Source: Magnetococcales bacterium (GTDB taxonomy: Bacteria > Pseudomonadota > Magnetococcia > Magnetococcales > DC0425bin3). From it: DNA of 64,000 nt. Position 1 is the first letter of the stretch, and each line of letters begins with the position of its first letter. The stretch is taken from NCBI GenBank assembly GCA_015231175.1, contig JADGBZ010000004.1, positions 29,646-93,645 of the forward strand, in the 5' to 3' direction. The notes beneath the pieces are model-generated. The model was not told the origin of the DNA. It searched no databases and saw only the letters and a list, made by a program, of their open reading frames with translations. Of this stretch, positions 46,000 to 54,535 are shown piece by piece. A program made the translations under genes and the position numbers.

Positions 46000-46753
46000 A
46001 CATTTGCAGCTTGACGTTCTTCAAGACCGTATTGGCTATCGCTTCCTGAACCAGTCGCTTCTGCATCAGGCGTTGCGGCACCGTTCCAGCCTGCTCCCGG
46101 AGGGAGAGGGAGATCTGCCGGTCGGATCCCAGTGGCATAACGAGCGGTTGGAGTTTTTGGGCGATGCGGTTTTAAGTCTGTTGATATCGGATCTGCTGTT
46201 TACCCGGTTTCCGGACCTTGCCGAAGGGGCGCTTTCCCGCTGGCGTGCCACCCTTGTCAATACCGATGCTCTGAGTCACCTTGGCCGTGAGATGGGCCTG
46301 GGAAATTGTTTGCAAATGGGACACGGCGAAGAGTTGAGCGGTGGCCGGGAAAAAAATTCCATTCTGGGCAATGCCATGGAGGCTCTGTTGGGCGCCATCT
46401 ATCTAGATGGTGGTCACGCCGCCGCTCAAAGGGTGGTCAATCGCATGTTTGCCGATGCCATTGCCGCCATTCGACCAGAGCGCCCTGGAAAGGATTGCAA
46501 ATCCCTCCTGCAAGAAAAATTGCAATCCCTGGGGCGCCCTCTGCCTGTCTATCGTGTCATCCAGGCGGAAGGGGCGCCGCACCAGAGAATTTTTACGATT
46601 GAATGTGTTGCCGATGGTTTGCCCCCCAGACGTGGCCAGGGGCAGACAAAGCGCACCGCAGAACGCGAAGCGGCGCGCAGGATGCTTGAACTTTGGCCGG
46701 ATACCAGCCATGGTGAGGCGTTGACGCCAAGTGGCGAGTCGTTCCCGACTTGA
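45986..46753 (+). CDS. rnc: Ribonuclease III
   Basis: GTG 45986 overlaps the lepB stop by 14 bases; 255 residues. A TTG at 46004 is another possible start. Signature NERLEFLGDAVLS with the catalytic acidic residues, later AMEALLGAIYLDGG, and a C-terminal double-stranded RNA-binding domain (CKSLLQEKLQSLGRPLPVY, RTAEREAARRMLEL). It processes rRNA precursors and structured RNAs. The usual next gene, era, is absent; a 147-bp element follows. Confidence 0.94.
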   Translation: MLWSEHLQLDVLQDRIGYRFLNQSLLHQALRHRSSLLPEGEGDLPVGSQWHNERLEFLGDAVLSLLISDLLFTRFPDLAEGALSRWRATLVNTDALSHLGREMGLGNCLQMGHGEELSGGREKNSILGNAMEALLGAIYLDGGHAAAQRVVNRMFADAIAAIRPERPGKDCKSLLQEKLQSLGRPLPVYRVIQAEGAPHQRIFTIECVADGLPPRRGQGQTKRTAEREAARRMLELWPDTSHGEALTPSGESFPT

Positions 46754-46846
46754 AGTGTAGATCCAAGAGTTCTATTCTGGAAACGGGGTGGAAAGCTGTG
46801 TCGTGCGGTCCGGGCTCAATCCGATATGCGTATTTTTAAAAATAAG

Positions 46847-47003
46847 GTAACTATTCACCACCCGCCAACGAATCGGGGTCCAGGGGGCTGGCTCCCTGGC
46901 AGGTCCAGGACAGAGTCCTGGTGGGGTTCGGGGCGAAGCCCTGACAAAGGCTTACAAAGGCTTTCATATCCAGGCTTTTTTTGAAAGGGTGCTGAATAGT
47001 TAC
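46847..47003 (-). mobile_element. 147-bp MITE with a 10-bp internal duplication
   Basis: GTAACTATTCACCACCC to GGGTGCTGAATAGTTAC, 157 bases because the segment ACAAAGGCTT is doubled. Flanks AAAAATAA at 46838-46845 and 47004-47011 match, with one extra G before the left end. Confidence 0.85.
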
Positions 47004-47023
47004 AAAAATAAATCGTTTGCCCG

Positions 47024-47347
47024 ATGACGAAAACCAAGACATATAAAAGTGACGCCTTTGCGGCCATCCATGAAACGGCGACCGGAATGTGTGATGCCGG
47101 AGTCATTGACATGCAAACGATGCGTTGTTTTGATCGCTCTTGCCTGACACCCATTCGTGATTTTACTGGCGATGATGTGCGTGCCTTACGTGTACGTGAA
47201 GGAGTCAGTCAGGCCGTTTTTGCCCACTATCTGAACGTGACTAAAGATTACGTCAGCAAGTGGGAACGCGGAGAAAAAAAACCGACAGGTACCTGCCTGG
47301 AGCTCCTTTCCATTGTGGAGCGCAAGGGACTTGCTTCCATCACTTAG
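47024..47347 (+). CDS. Xre/HigA-like antitoxin-type regulator, orphan
   Basis: 107 residues. The C-terminal helix-turn-helix VRALRVREGVSQAVFAHYLN and the ending WERGEKKPTGTCLELLSIVE match the HigA/NadS group of antitoxins. The usual toxin gene would lie directly upstream, but that place holds only a 147-bp element. Either the toxin was lost or this is a solitary regulator. It stands alone on the plus strand with no clear promoter. Confidence 0.75.
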   Translation: MTKTKTYKSDAFAAIHETATGMCDAGVIDMQTMRCFDRSCLTPIRDFTGDDVRALRVREGVSQAVFAHYLNVTKDYVSKWERGEKKPTGTCLELLSIVERKGLASIT

Positions 47348-47772
47348 CAAAACCCGGCTTCTCCAACCACGCCACTCTTTTTGGCGGTGGGCGCCACGGT
47401 CGTTCTATCAACCGCAAGCTGCAAGACATCACGGAGTCTGTTCCGGTCTGACGATTCAACCTGATGTCTGGATCGATCTGCGTCCTGATGGGGCAGCGTG
47501 TCGTACATGGGCAGAGGACAACAAGCCATGCGGGGCGGAAAGGATACTCCGCTTTTTCGTGCCATGTCCCGCGCCGGGATTGATGGGCGGATCATCGGAA
47601 ACCTTCCAAACGGAATCGTCCCTGATCGGAATCGTTCCAAAAGCGTGGATTTTTGTCCATAATGGACCTCACGATGCCGAGAGGGGGTGTCAAGGGTCGG
47701 GGGACGTTGTTGCGTGTTGGCCGTCATGCCAACCCTGGGCGGGATAACTGGCAAATCGGGAATTTTCGATCT
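47348..47772. other. Intergenic region before the HD-domain gene
   Basis: About 420 bases with no gene I can support. It contains three CGGAA boxes at 47596-47638, described separately. The open frame of the next gene extends to 47653, but the residues before 47773 look non-conserved. Confidence 0.55.
47596..47638 (+). promoter_or_regulatory. Three spaced CGGAAnnnTYCC boxes
   Basis: CGGAAACCTTCC (47596-47607), CGGAATCGTCCC (47611-47622) and CGGAATCGTTCC (47627-47638), about 16 bases apart. Each is a short near-palindrome. They lie 135 bases before the HD-GYP-like gene start and may be an operator for a DNA-binding regulator. Confidence 0.5.
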
Positions 47773-49752
47773 ATGGCTGAAGAGACGACCCATGCGTTGC
47801 AACCGGGCCAGTACCGGCTGTCGGATCCCGCGCTCTTGATGGGGATGCGTTTGCAGCAGGAAATCAAAGTTCCCGGCTCCGATGCGATCCTCGTTCCCAG
47901 GTACACACCGATCACCACCAAACTCGTTGCGCGTCTTGTCCAGCACGGGGTTGAGACGCTTTTTGCCGAGCCTGTTCAGGAAAAGGCCGTTGTGACGTCG
48001 GTTGAACAGATGAAAAAAATGTTCACCGTCATCGAAAATGTTGTCAGCGGGGCCCTGGGGGGGGTTGAGGATATTGCACTCTCCTTTCAAAATCAGCAGC
48101 AGATTCGTGATCTGGAACGACTCATCCAGTCCAATCTCAATGACATCGACAGTCTGTTCAAATCCGACCCGACCGAAAAGCTGATGGCCTTGACGCAACA
48201 CCATAGCGGTACGGCCCGGCACAGCATCATGGCCAGTTTCCATTTGATGGCCATCGGTCGTGAACTGGGTTGGCCGGACGGCAAGATTGTTCGCGGGGCC
48301 ATCGCCGTTTTCAATCATGATGTGGGCAAAACCAGGGTCAAGCTGGAGACGCTCGATTGGCCGGGCCGACTGGACGGAAACCAATGGAAGGAGATGCAAC
48401 TGCATCCGCTTTTTGGGTGTCGTCTGCTGTACCGGGTTGGAGAGAAACCCGATCTCTCCATGCTGACGGCTCTCTTGCATCACGAGTGGCATGCCGAAGT
48501 CGCCGGCAAGGGGTATGGCGGTTTGACCCTGTTCGCCGATTACCTCAAACGCACCTTGCAGTTGGATATTCCCAAGGTGGTGGCGGAATTGGATCGGGAC
48601 GACCTGGATTGCATCCAGGCCTCTTCCTTGGTGGACATGGTCTCTGCCCTTGAGGAGAGACGGGCCTACAAACGTGAGTTGGACTCCTTCAAGGTTTTGG
48701 TCATCATGAACAGCGATGCCATGTTGGGGCATTTTCACCCTGAGCATTACGCCGCCTGGCATCGGATCTATATGCGGCAAAACCCCAATCTGCTCCCCCG
48801 GGGTCGGCGTTTTGCCCTGCCTCGGGAAAAAGAGCGGCGTGTCTTTACGCCCCAAAAACCCAGGAAGGTTTCCCAGTTGGGGTTGCTCACCTACCAGGAG
48901 ATGGAGCAGCTTGGCTTCATGCCCGTGTTGCGTAACGTTGGCATGGATGAAGAGCGCATCCGTCGTCGGGGTGGATTGACGTTGAAGGTTCTCGAACAGA
49001 TCAAGAATGATAAGCGCCTGGAGTTCGATTGCTCTCCCGAGGCCATCCGGGCCGCCGGCCTGAATCCGATCAAGGATCAGGTCGTGCCGGAGATGGAGAT
49101 GATCGAACTGGATGTCTGGCGGGAGTGGTTGACCTGGGATGAGTTGGAACGTTCCGGCCTTCTGGCGAAGGCAAAGGCGCACCTGTTTGATCTTGAGTTG
49201 ATACGCAAGGACGGGGGCATGCGCCCGGAGCGGTTGGTCAAGCGCGGTATCCCCCTCAATGAAAAAAAATTGGCGAGTCAGGGAATCCTGATTTTGAAGC
49301 CATGGACCATCAAACTGCCCGGCAGTGAAAACCGTTTGACTGCGGCGGATTTGCTCAAACTGGGTGTCTCGGACCAGCAGTTGGAGAAGGCCGGGTGCCT
49401 GGACCGGGTCAGGAAGGTCAAAAGCGGCGTGCCCATGGATTGGCTGGTGAATCAGGGGATCATGATCGTGCCTGCCGATCTGGGGAAAAATGGTATTGAC
49501 CCGATACGCAAGGTGTTCTACGACATTCTGGTGACCGAAGAGATCAGTTCAACCAGGGCCAGGTTCATGCTCCTGAGGGAGGGCGACGAGGTGAAGAATC
49601 CGGACGAAAACAGCAACCAGGATGATCCAGACCCGATTCGCAACCTTCTGCTCAACAAAATAGGGGAGGTGGTGATCGATTTTGTCGATCTTGTGGCCAT
49701 GCCTGATTTGAGCGGTGTGACCATGGGCGATCATTGGGGTGTTCGGCGATAA
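47773..49752 (+). CDS. HD-GYP-like phosphohydrolase with long C-terminal region
   Basis: ATG 47773 is preferred (GGGAA upstream); 659 residues. Residues about 140-260 show HD-GYP order: His150 in TARHS, NHDVGKTR (His182-Asp183), LHPLFGCRLL (His211), LLHHEWHAE (His236, His237) and GKGYG. The GYP proline is Gly, so it is a variant. Such proteins usually break down cyclic di-GMP. Residues 370-640 hold repeated short units of the form LTxxELxxxGxL (LTYQEMEQLGFM, LTWDELERSGLL, LTAADLLKLGVS), of unknown role. The fur gene follows by 5 bases, so they are co-transcribed. Confidence 0.75.
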   Translation: MAEETTHALQPGQYRLSDPALLMGMRLQQEIKVPGSDAILVPRYTPITTKLVARLVQHGVETLFAEPVQEKAVVTSVEQMKKMFTVIENVVSGALGGVEDIALSFQNQQQIRDLERLIQSNLNDIDSLFKSDPTEKLMALTQHHSGTARHSIMASFHLMAIGRELGWPDGKIVRGAIAVFNHDVGKTRVKLETLDWPGRLDGNQWKEMQLHPLFGCRLLYRVGEKPDLSMLTALLHHEWHAEVAGKGYGGLTLFADYLKRTLQLDIPKVVAELDRDDLDCIQASSLVDMVSALEERRAYKRELDSFKVLVIMNSDAMLGHFHPEHYAAWHRIYMRQNPNLLPRGRRFALPREKERRVFTPQKPRKVSQLGLLTYQEMEQLGFMPVLRNVGMDEERIRRRGGLTLKVLEQIKNDKRLEFDCSPEAIRAAGLNPIKDQVVPEMEMIELDVWREWLTWDELERSGLLAKAKAHLFDLELIRKDGGMRPERLVKRGIPLNEKKLASQGILILKPWTIKLPGSENRLTAADLLKLGVSDQQLEKAGCLDRVRKVKSGVPMDWLVNQGIMIVPADLGKNGIDPIRKVFYDILVTEEISSTRARFMLLREGDEVKNPDENSNQDDPDPIRNLLLNKIGEVVIDFVDLVAMPDLSGVTMGDHWGVRR

Positions 49753-49757
49753 GGGCC

Positions 49758-50192
49758 ATGTCCAAACATTTCGATCTGAAAAAAGCCGGTTTGAAGGCGA
49801 CCCTGCCGCGCATGAAGATTTTGACCCTCTTCATGGCCGAAACAGGGCAGCATCTAACAGCCGAAGATATTTTTCGCAAATTGATCGCCGACGATGATGA
49901 GGTAAGTCTGGCCACGGTTTATCGGGTTTTGACCCAATTCGTCCAGGCCGGATTGTTGACACGGCACCACTTTGAAGGCGGCAGAGCCATCTATGAGGTC
50001 AATCATGGGGATCACCATGACCATCTTGTTTGCCTGCAATGCGGCCATGTGCAGGAGTTTGTCGATGAAGAGATTGAAAAACGTCAACATGTGATCGCCC
50101 GGCAATACGGCTTTGAAGTGGAGGATCATGCCCTCCATATCTATGTGGATTGTCTGCGAGAAAACTGCCCACGTAAAAAATCTTCCCCTTAA
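49758..50192 (+). CDS. fur: Ferric uptake regulator (Fur)
   Basis: ATG 49758; 144 residues. The winged helix LKATLPRMKILTLFM and SLATVYRVLTQFVQAGL, the metal site HGDHHDHLVCLQCGHVQEF with its CxxC, and the end YVDCLRENC are typical Fur. It represses iron-uptake genes when loaded with iron. It starts 5 bases after the HD-GYP-like gene, an uncommon partner. Fur versus Zur or PerR is judged from the HHDHL motif and is fairly safe. Confidence 0.9.
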   Translation: MSKHFDLKKAGLKATLPRMKILTLFMAETGQHLTAEDIFRKLIADDDEVSLATVYRVLTQFVQAGLLTRHHFEGGRAIYEVNHGDHHDHLVCLQCGHVQEFVDEEIEKRQHVIARQYGFEVEDHALHIYVDCLRENCPRKKSSP

Positions 50193-50216
50193 GTAGAAAC
50201 CACGATCATTTTTTGG

Positions 50217-50310
50217 CATCGGGATCCAGGGGGCTGGCTCCCTGGCGAATCAAGGGCATCGCCCTTGCGGGGTCCGGGGCAGCGCGCCGTTTTGTTTTTG
50301 TACGCCCCCC
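50217..50310 (-). repeat. C-type interspersed element, interrupted
   Basis: GGGATCCAGGGGGCTGGCTCC to TTTTTGTACGCCCCCC. The same right part is at 42320-42340. A 147-bp copy inserted into its final C tract. Confidence 0.75.
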
Positions 50311-50457
50311 GTAACTATTCAGCACCCGACCACGAAGCGGGGGCCAGGGGGCTGGCTCCCTGGCAGGTCCAGGACGGAGTCCTGGTGGGGTTCGGGGCGA
50401 AGCCCTGACAAAGGCTTTCATATCCGAGCTTTTCTTGAAAGGGTGGTGAATGGTTAC
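50311..50457 (-). mobile_element. 147-bp MITE in another repeat, perfect 8-bp duplication
   Basis: GTAACTATTCAGCACCC to GGGTGGTGAATGGTTAC, flanked by CGCCCCCC at 50303-50310 and 50458-50465. Confidence 0.92.
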
Positions 50458-50587
50458 CGCCCCCCTTTGATTGTGACAGAGGTTGACTTGATTTCGGCAA
50501 TAGGTCAGCCTGTAATCGGGGTGTGCTGGATGGTTGCCGGTTTCCAATATGGGTCTGAATATAGGTCTGGTTGATGGGGTGGTGGCG

Positions 50588-52111
50588 ATGATAAAGCAGG
50601 GACGTGCTGGAGGCTGGGGGGTATGTGGCATGCGCCAGGGTGTTCGTGGTCCGGTGATCCTGCTGCTCGTGTTGGTGCTGGCGCTGGCTCTTGCCCAGGT
50701 GCGGTCGGTTGCAGCTGCCGCCGAAACCAAAGGATCCGACACAGGAACCAAAAATGAGGCCGTGCATGCAGCCAAGGCCGAGGCGAAAGGGGATGCAACC
50801 GATAGAGCGGTGCGGCGAACCTTCGACGCCTTGAGCAAGGAGAGTGCGACGTGTGTCTCTTGCCACACCGAGGATAACCGTGGTTTGTACCAGCAGTGGG
50901 GCCGGTCAAGACATTATGGCGCCAATGTGGGTTGTTATGAGTGCCACCGTGCGGAACCCGGGGATCCGGATGCGTTCATGCACAAAAAGTTTCTCATTTC
51001 CGTCATGGTCACGCCCAAGGATTGTGGCCGGTGCCATGAAGGTGCAACCAGGGAGTTTGGCCAGAGTGTCCACGCCCGGGCCGGGGAGATCGAGGGAAGC
51101 ATGTCCCATACCATGGCCACGGTGGTGCAGGGGATGCCTGAAGAATCGATGCGTGCGGCGGGGCAACACGGATGTGTGCAATGTCACGGATCCAAGGTCA
51201 AGGTAAAACCCAGCGGCAAGCTGGATGCCACGTCCTGGCCCAACAGCGGCGTAGGCCGCATCAATCCGGATGGTTCCAAAGGGGCGTGTTCGGCCTGCCA
51301 TCAGCGGCATGAGTTTTCTTTGGTTCAGGCCCGGCATCCGGATACTTGTGGCAAGTGCCATGTGGGTCCGGTCCATGCGCAAAAGGAAATTTACGGCGAG
51401 TCCAAACATGGCATTAATTTTTACGCCAACCAGGATCGCATGAACGTCCACTCTTCCAAGTGGATTCCGGGTGAAGATTATGATGTCAGCCCCACCTGTG
51501 CGACCTGCCACATGTCGGCCACGGTCGATGCGCCGTTGTCCCACGATGTCAGTCAACGCATCAGCTGGGATCTCAGGGCCCCAGTCTCCTTCAAGGTGGG
51601 GAAAGATTCGGCGGAGTCTGCCACGCTGTGGAAAGAGAACCGCAAGCGGATGCAGGCGGTCTGCTCCGCTTGTCACCTTGAGAGCATCATAGGCAATTTT
51701 TATCAGCAGTTTGACAACGTCGTCATTCTCTATAACGACAAATTCGGCAAACCGGGGCAGGAGTTGATGGAAAGCCTGTTGCGCGAAGGCCTTCGCACCC
51801 CGGCGGACTTTGACGAGAGCATCGAATGGACCTGGTTTGAAATCTGGCACCACGCAGGACGCCGGGTCCGTCAGGGGGCGTCGATGCAGGCCCCGGATTT
51901 TGTACAGTGGCGGGGATTTTATGAAATTTCCCAGCTTTTCTATACCCAACTGATTCCACAGGCCGAAGCCTTGATGGTCCAGGCCCGGGCAGCGGGGAAA
52001 AACAGTCATGCCGATGCGGTCGCCAAGGTTCTACAAGAAATTTTGAGCCGTCCTGAGCATGCCTGGTTTCTGAAGAGTTCCGGGCCAAAACAGGAGAAGG
52101 CTGCCCCCTGA
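50588..52111 (+). CDS. Octaheme cytochrome c, hydroxylamine oxidoreductase (HAO) family
   Basis: ATG 50588, or 50630 (MRQGVRGPVILLLVLVLALA), gives a periplasmic protein with signal peptide. Eight CxxCH motifs: CVSCH, CYECH, CGRCH, CVQCH, CSACH, CGKCH, CATCH, CSACH. The order and the regions THM/SHDVSQRISWDL and AVCSACHLESIIGNFYQQFD match HAO-family proteins. In ammonia oxidisers HAO oxidises hydroxylamine; related proteins in other bacteria reduce hydroxylamine or nitrite. The HAO crosslink Tyr cannot be confirmed by eye. The next gene supplies a quinol-linked electron partner. Confidence 0.85.
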   Translation: MIKQGRAGGWGVCGMRQGVRGPVILLLVLVLALALAQVRSVAAAAETKGSDTGTKNEAVHAAKAEAKGDATDRAVRRTFDALSKESATCVSCHTEDNRGLYQQWGRSRHYGANVGCYECHRAEPGDPDAFMHKKFLISVMVTPKDCGRCHEGATREFGQSVHARAGEIEGSMSHTMATVVQGMPEESMRAAGQHGCVQCHGSKVKVKPSGKLDATSWPNSGVGRINPDGSKGACSACHQRHEFSLVQARHPDTCGKCHVGPVHAQKEIYGESKHGINFYANQDRMNVHSSKWIPGEDYDVSPTCATCHMSATVDAPLSHDVSQRISWDLRAPVSFKVGKDSAESATLWKENRKRMQAVCSACHLESIIGNFYQQFDNVVILYNDKFGKPGQELMESLLREGLRTPADFDESIEWTWFEIWHHAGRRVRQGASMQAPDFVQWRGFYEISQLFYTQLIPQAEALMVQARAAGKNSHADAVAKVLQEILSRPEHAWFLKSSGPKQEKAAP

Positions 52112-52132
52112 CCGTGTCATGCGCTTCGTATT

Positions 52133-52228
52133 CAAAAACGATTGAAGACTGGGTTGGCGGTCCAGGAGGAAGGTTTGTGCCCTTCCTCCGAGTGGGGTTC
52201 GGGAAGAGGCCATGACAAAAGCTTTCAT
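52133..52228 (+). repeat. B-type interspersed element
   Basis: GACTGGGTTGGCGGTCC, GGAGGAAGGTTTGTGCCC and GGGGTTCGGG with changes; decayed copy after the HAO-type gene. Confidence 0.75.
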
Positions 52229-52232
52229 ACCC

Positions 52233-52380
52233 GTAACTGTTCACCACCCGCCAACGAATCGGGGTCCAGGGGGCTGGCTCCCTGGCTTAGTCCAGGGCAG
52301 CGCCCTGGTGGGGTTCGGGGCGAAGCCCTGACAAAAGCTTTCATACCCAAGCTTTTTTTGAAATGGTGTGGAATAGTGAT
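52233..52380 (-). mobile_element. 147-bp element, ends modified
   Basis: Left end GTAACTGTTCACCACCC, middle CCAGGGCAGCGCCCTGG, right end GGTGTGGAATAGTGAT. No matching duplication. The middle block is the CAGGGCAGCGCCC form also seen at 27332. Confidence 0.85.
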
Positions 52381-52420
52381 GAAAAGTGAACATTTCAAAT
52401 CATGTCGGTTGGCCCGCTCG
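52381..52420 (-). repeat. Single end of a CTAG-type MITE across a gene start
   Basis: GAAAAGTGAACATTTCAAATC then ATGTCGGTTGGCCCGCTCG is the reverse of the left end of the element at 41780, with the terminal CTAG decayed. The first codons of the next gene lie in it. Confidence 0.8.
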
Positions 52421-54432
52421 TCATGAGGCTCCTTGGAGTCATCCTGGGATGGGTGGTTTTGCTTGCGGTGCAAGCGCCGGCCAGCGCCCAGCCGGAGGAG
52501 ATGCAACCTTCCATCGCCCAGCTGGAGGAGATGCAGCCTTTCTCCGTGAACCGCAGCACCTCCAACGTGCGCTGTTACGGTTGCCACGGGGAGAAGGGGT
52601 TTGGTGTCCCCCTGGCAGAGGGGGTACGTTCGGCGAAGCGTTTGCTCTACGTTGACCGGGAAAAACTGCAAAACAGCGTCCATGGGCAAAGGCTCTGCGT
52701 CGATTGCCATCGTGGCATCACGGTCATTCCGCACAGCAAGAATGACCGGCCTGAGGTGGATTGCATCACCTGCCACAGCAATTTGCACAATCAGGAGTGG
52801 CGCTCGCAGGAGTGGCGCTCGCACCAAAGCCATGCCGGAACGATACTCGACAAAGTGGTGCAAAATATTGCCTTCTACATGGAGTCGGTGCATGGCAAGA
52901 CCCGCAAGGATGGATCTGGCCGATCCAACGCCGGTTGCTCGGATTGTCACCAGGGTCATACCATAGCCCATAAAAACACCCCGGAACGAGAGGCTTTCCG
53001 ACTTGCCACCCCCGAAATTTGTGGCCGGTGTCATCCCGCTCAGTTGCGCCTTTACGAAGATTCGGAACATGGCTCCCTGGTGTTGCGGTACAACAACACC
53101 AAAGCGGCGGTTTGTGCGGATTGCCACACGGCACACAAAATCTCTTCGCCGCATGCTGATCCGGCCAAGCTGGTGATCACCAAGAGCTGCGGCAACTGCC
53201 ACCAGGATTCCTACAAGACCTACACATCGACCTATCATGGTCAGGTCAATGTGCTGGGGTATGCCCACACGGCCAAATGTTTCGACTGCCACACCGCCCA
53301 TGCCAACCGCCGGGTGGACCATCCCGATTCATCGGTCTTTGGGAGGAACCGGGAAAAGACGTGCCAAAAGTGCCACGAAAAGGTATCTCCCGGCTTTTTA
53401 AAATTTTTGCCGCATGGCAACGCGCATGATATCAAGCGGTATCCGGAACTATGGTGGGCATCGAAGTTGATGATCGGTCTTGTGGTTGGCGTCTTTCTGT
53501 TCTTCTGGTCCCATTCGGCGCTGTGGTTCTACCGGGAGTTCAGGGAGAGACGTTCCAGGCGAGAGGTGGTGCCAGCGGAGACATGTGCCCGGGAGAGGGT
53601 GCCCCACATACAGCGTTTTCCTTTTCTGTGGCGTTTGGCGCACCTGAGTTTTGCTTTGTCCATCATGACGTTGGCCTTTACTGGCATGACGGTGCTCTAT
53701 TCCGACGCCTTTTGGGCTCCTACGGTTGCGCGGTTTTTGGGTGGGGCCGCCATGATGGCGTTGGTGCATCGAGTGGCGGCTGTGGTCTTTACGGTGGTTT
53801 TTTTCGCTCACCTGGGCGCGGTGCTCTACCGGATTTTTTGGCGCAATCGCAAAACGTTCCGCTGGTTCGGTCCCACCTCGCTTCTCCCGCACTGGGGAGA
53901 CCTCAAGGATTTCATTGCCATGATGCGGTGGTTTTTTGGCAAGGGGCCGAGGCCTGTCTTCGACCATTGGACCTATTGGGAAAAGTTTGATTATTGGGCC
54001 CCTTTCTGGGGCATGTTCATCATTGGCTCCTCGGGTTTGATCCTGTGGTTTCCCAAGATAGCCGGGGAGTATTTCCCGGGGTGGATATTCAACGTTGCCA
54101 CCATCATCCACGGCGAAGAGGCTTTTTTGGCGGTGGTCTTCATCTTCTCCGTACACTTTTTCAACTGCCACTTCCGGCCCAGTAAATTTCCTCTGGACAT
54201 CATGATGTTTGTTGGCCGGATGCCGCTTGAGGAGTTCAAGCACGAGCGTCAGGTGGAGTACGCCCGGCTCAAGGAGAGCGGGCAGTTGGTAAATATCCTT
54301 GCCGAGCCCCCTTCGTCCAGGTTGACATTCTGGTCGCGGATTCTGGGGTTCACTTTGATTGCCATCGGCTTGACCTTGTTGCTGATCACCCTGAGTGGTT
54401 TTGGCTTGCATGCATGGGAGGGAAAGCTGTAA
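52402..54432 (+). CDS. Nonaheme cytochrome c fused to diheme cytochrome b (CbcL-like)
   Basis: 676 residues from ATG 52402; ATG 52423 (MRLLGVILGWVVLLAV) would start right at the signal peptide. Nine CxxCH motifs, CYGCH to CQKCH, fill residues 50-330. Then about five to six membrane segments (SKLMIGLVVGVFLFFWSHSA, LSFALSIMTLAFTGMTVLY, VAAVVFTVVFFAHLGAVLYR, and later) with His pairs typical of HydC/FdnI-type cytochrome b. This layout, nine c haems plus a diheme b domain, is that of Geobacter CbcL, a quinol oxidoreductase. It likely feeds electrons from the quinol pool to the HAO-type protein upstream. Confidence 0.85.
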   Translation: MSVGPLVMRLLGVILGWVVLLAVQAPASAQPEEMQPSIAQLEEMQPFSVNRSTSNVRCYGCHGEKGFGVPLAEGVRSAKRLLYVDREKLQNSVHGQRLCVDCHRGITVIPHSKNDRPEVDCITCHSNLHNQEWRSQEWRSHQSHAGTILDKVVQNIAFYMESVHGKTRKDGSGRSNAGCSDCHQGHTIAHKNTPEREAFRLATPEICGRCHPAQLRLYEDSEHGSLVLRYNNTKAAVCADCHTAHKISSPHADPAKLVITKSCGNCHQDSYKTYTSTYHGQVNVLGYAHTAKCFDCHTAHANRRVDHPDSSVFGRNREKTCQKCHEKVSPGFLKFLPHGNAHDIKRYPELWWASKLMIGLVVGVFLFFWSHSALWFYREFRERRSRREVVPAETCARERVPHIQRFPFLWRLAHLSFALSIMTLAFTGMTVLYSDAFWAPTVARFLGGAAMMALVHRVAAVVFTVVFFAHLGAVLYRIFWRNRKTFRWFGPTSLLPHWGDLKDFIAMMRWFFGKGPRPVFDHWTYWEKFDYWAPFWGMFIIGSSGLILWFPKIAGEYFPGWIFNVATIIHGEEAFLAVVFIFSVHFFNCHFRPSKFPLDIMMFVGRMPLEEFKHERQVEYARLKESGQLVNILAEPPSSRLTFWSRILGFTLIAIGLTLLLITLSGFGLHAWEGKL

Positions 54433-54444
54433 ACGGGCGCGTGA

Positions 54445-54535
54445 CCCTTTCAGGAAAAGCCTGGACATGAAAGCTTTTGTCAGGGCTTCGCCCCGAACCC
54501 CACCAAAACTCCGCATGACCGGATGCTGAATCAGT
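54445..54535 (+). repeat. 147-bp element, internally deleted
   Basis: CCCTTTCAGGAAAAGCCTGG to GGATGCTGAATCAGTAC. The middle is missing. Its right end contains the stop codon of the secretin gene (read on the minus strand). Confidence 0.75.

Larger units (their letters stand above)
50193..50587. other. Intergenic region with stacked elements
   Basis: Contains a C-type element (50217-50310) interrupted by a full 147-bp element (50311-50457). After it is a short stretch before the cytochrome gene. No gene. Confidence 0.75.
52112..52401. other. Intergenic region with B-type and 147-bp elements
   Basis: A B-type element (52133-52228) and a 147-bp copy (52233-52380), then an end of the CTAG-type element (52381-52420). 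No gene apart from the start of the next. Confidence 0.8.

Noticed and set aside
47344..49182. 612-residue open frame on the minus strand
   Set aside because: It is antisense to the HD-GYP-like gene, whose HD motifs and downstream fur coupling support the plus strand.
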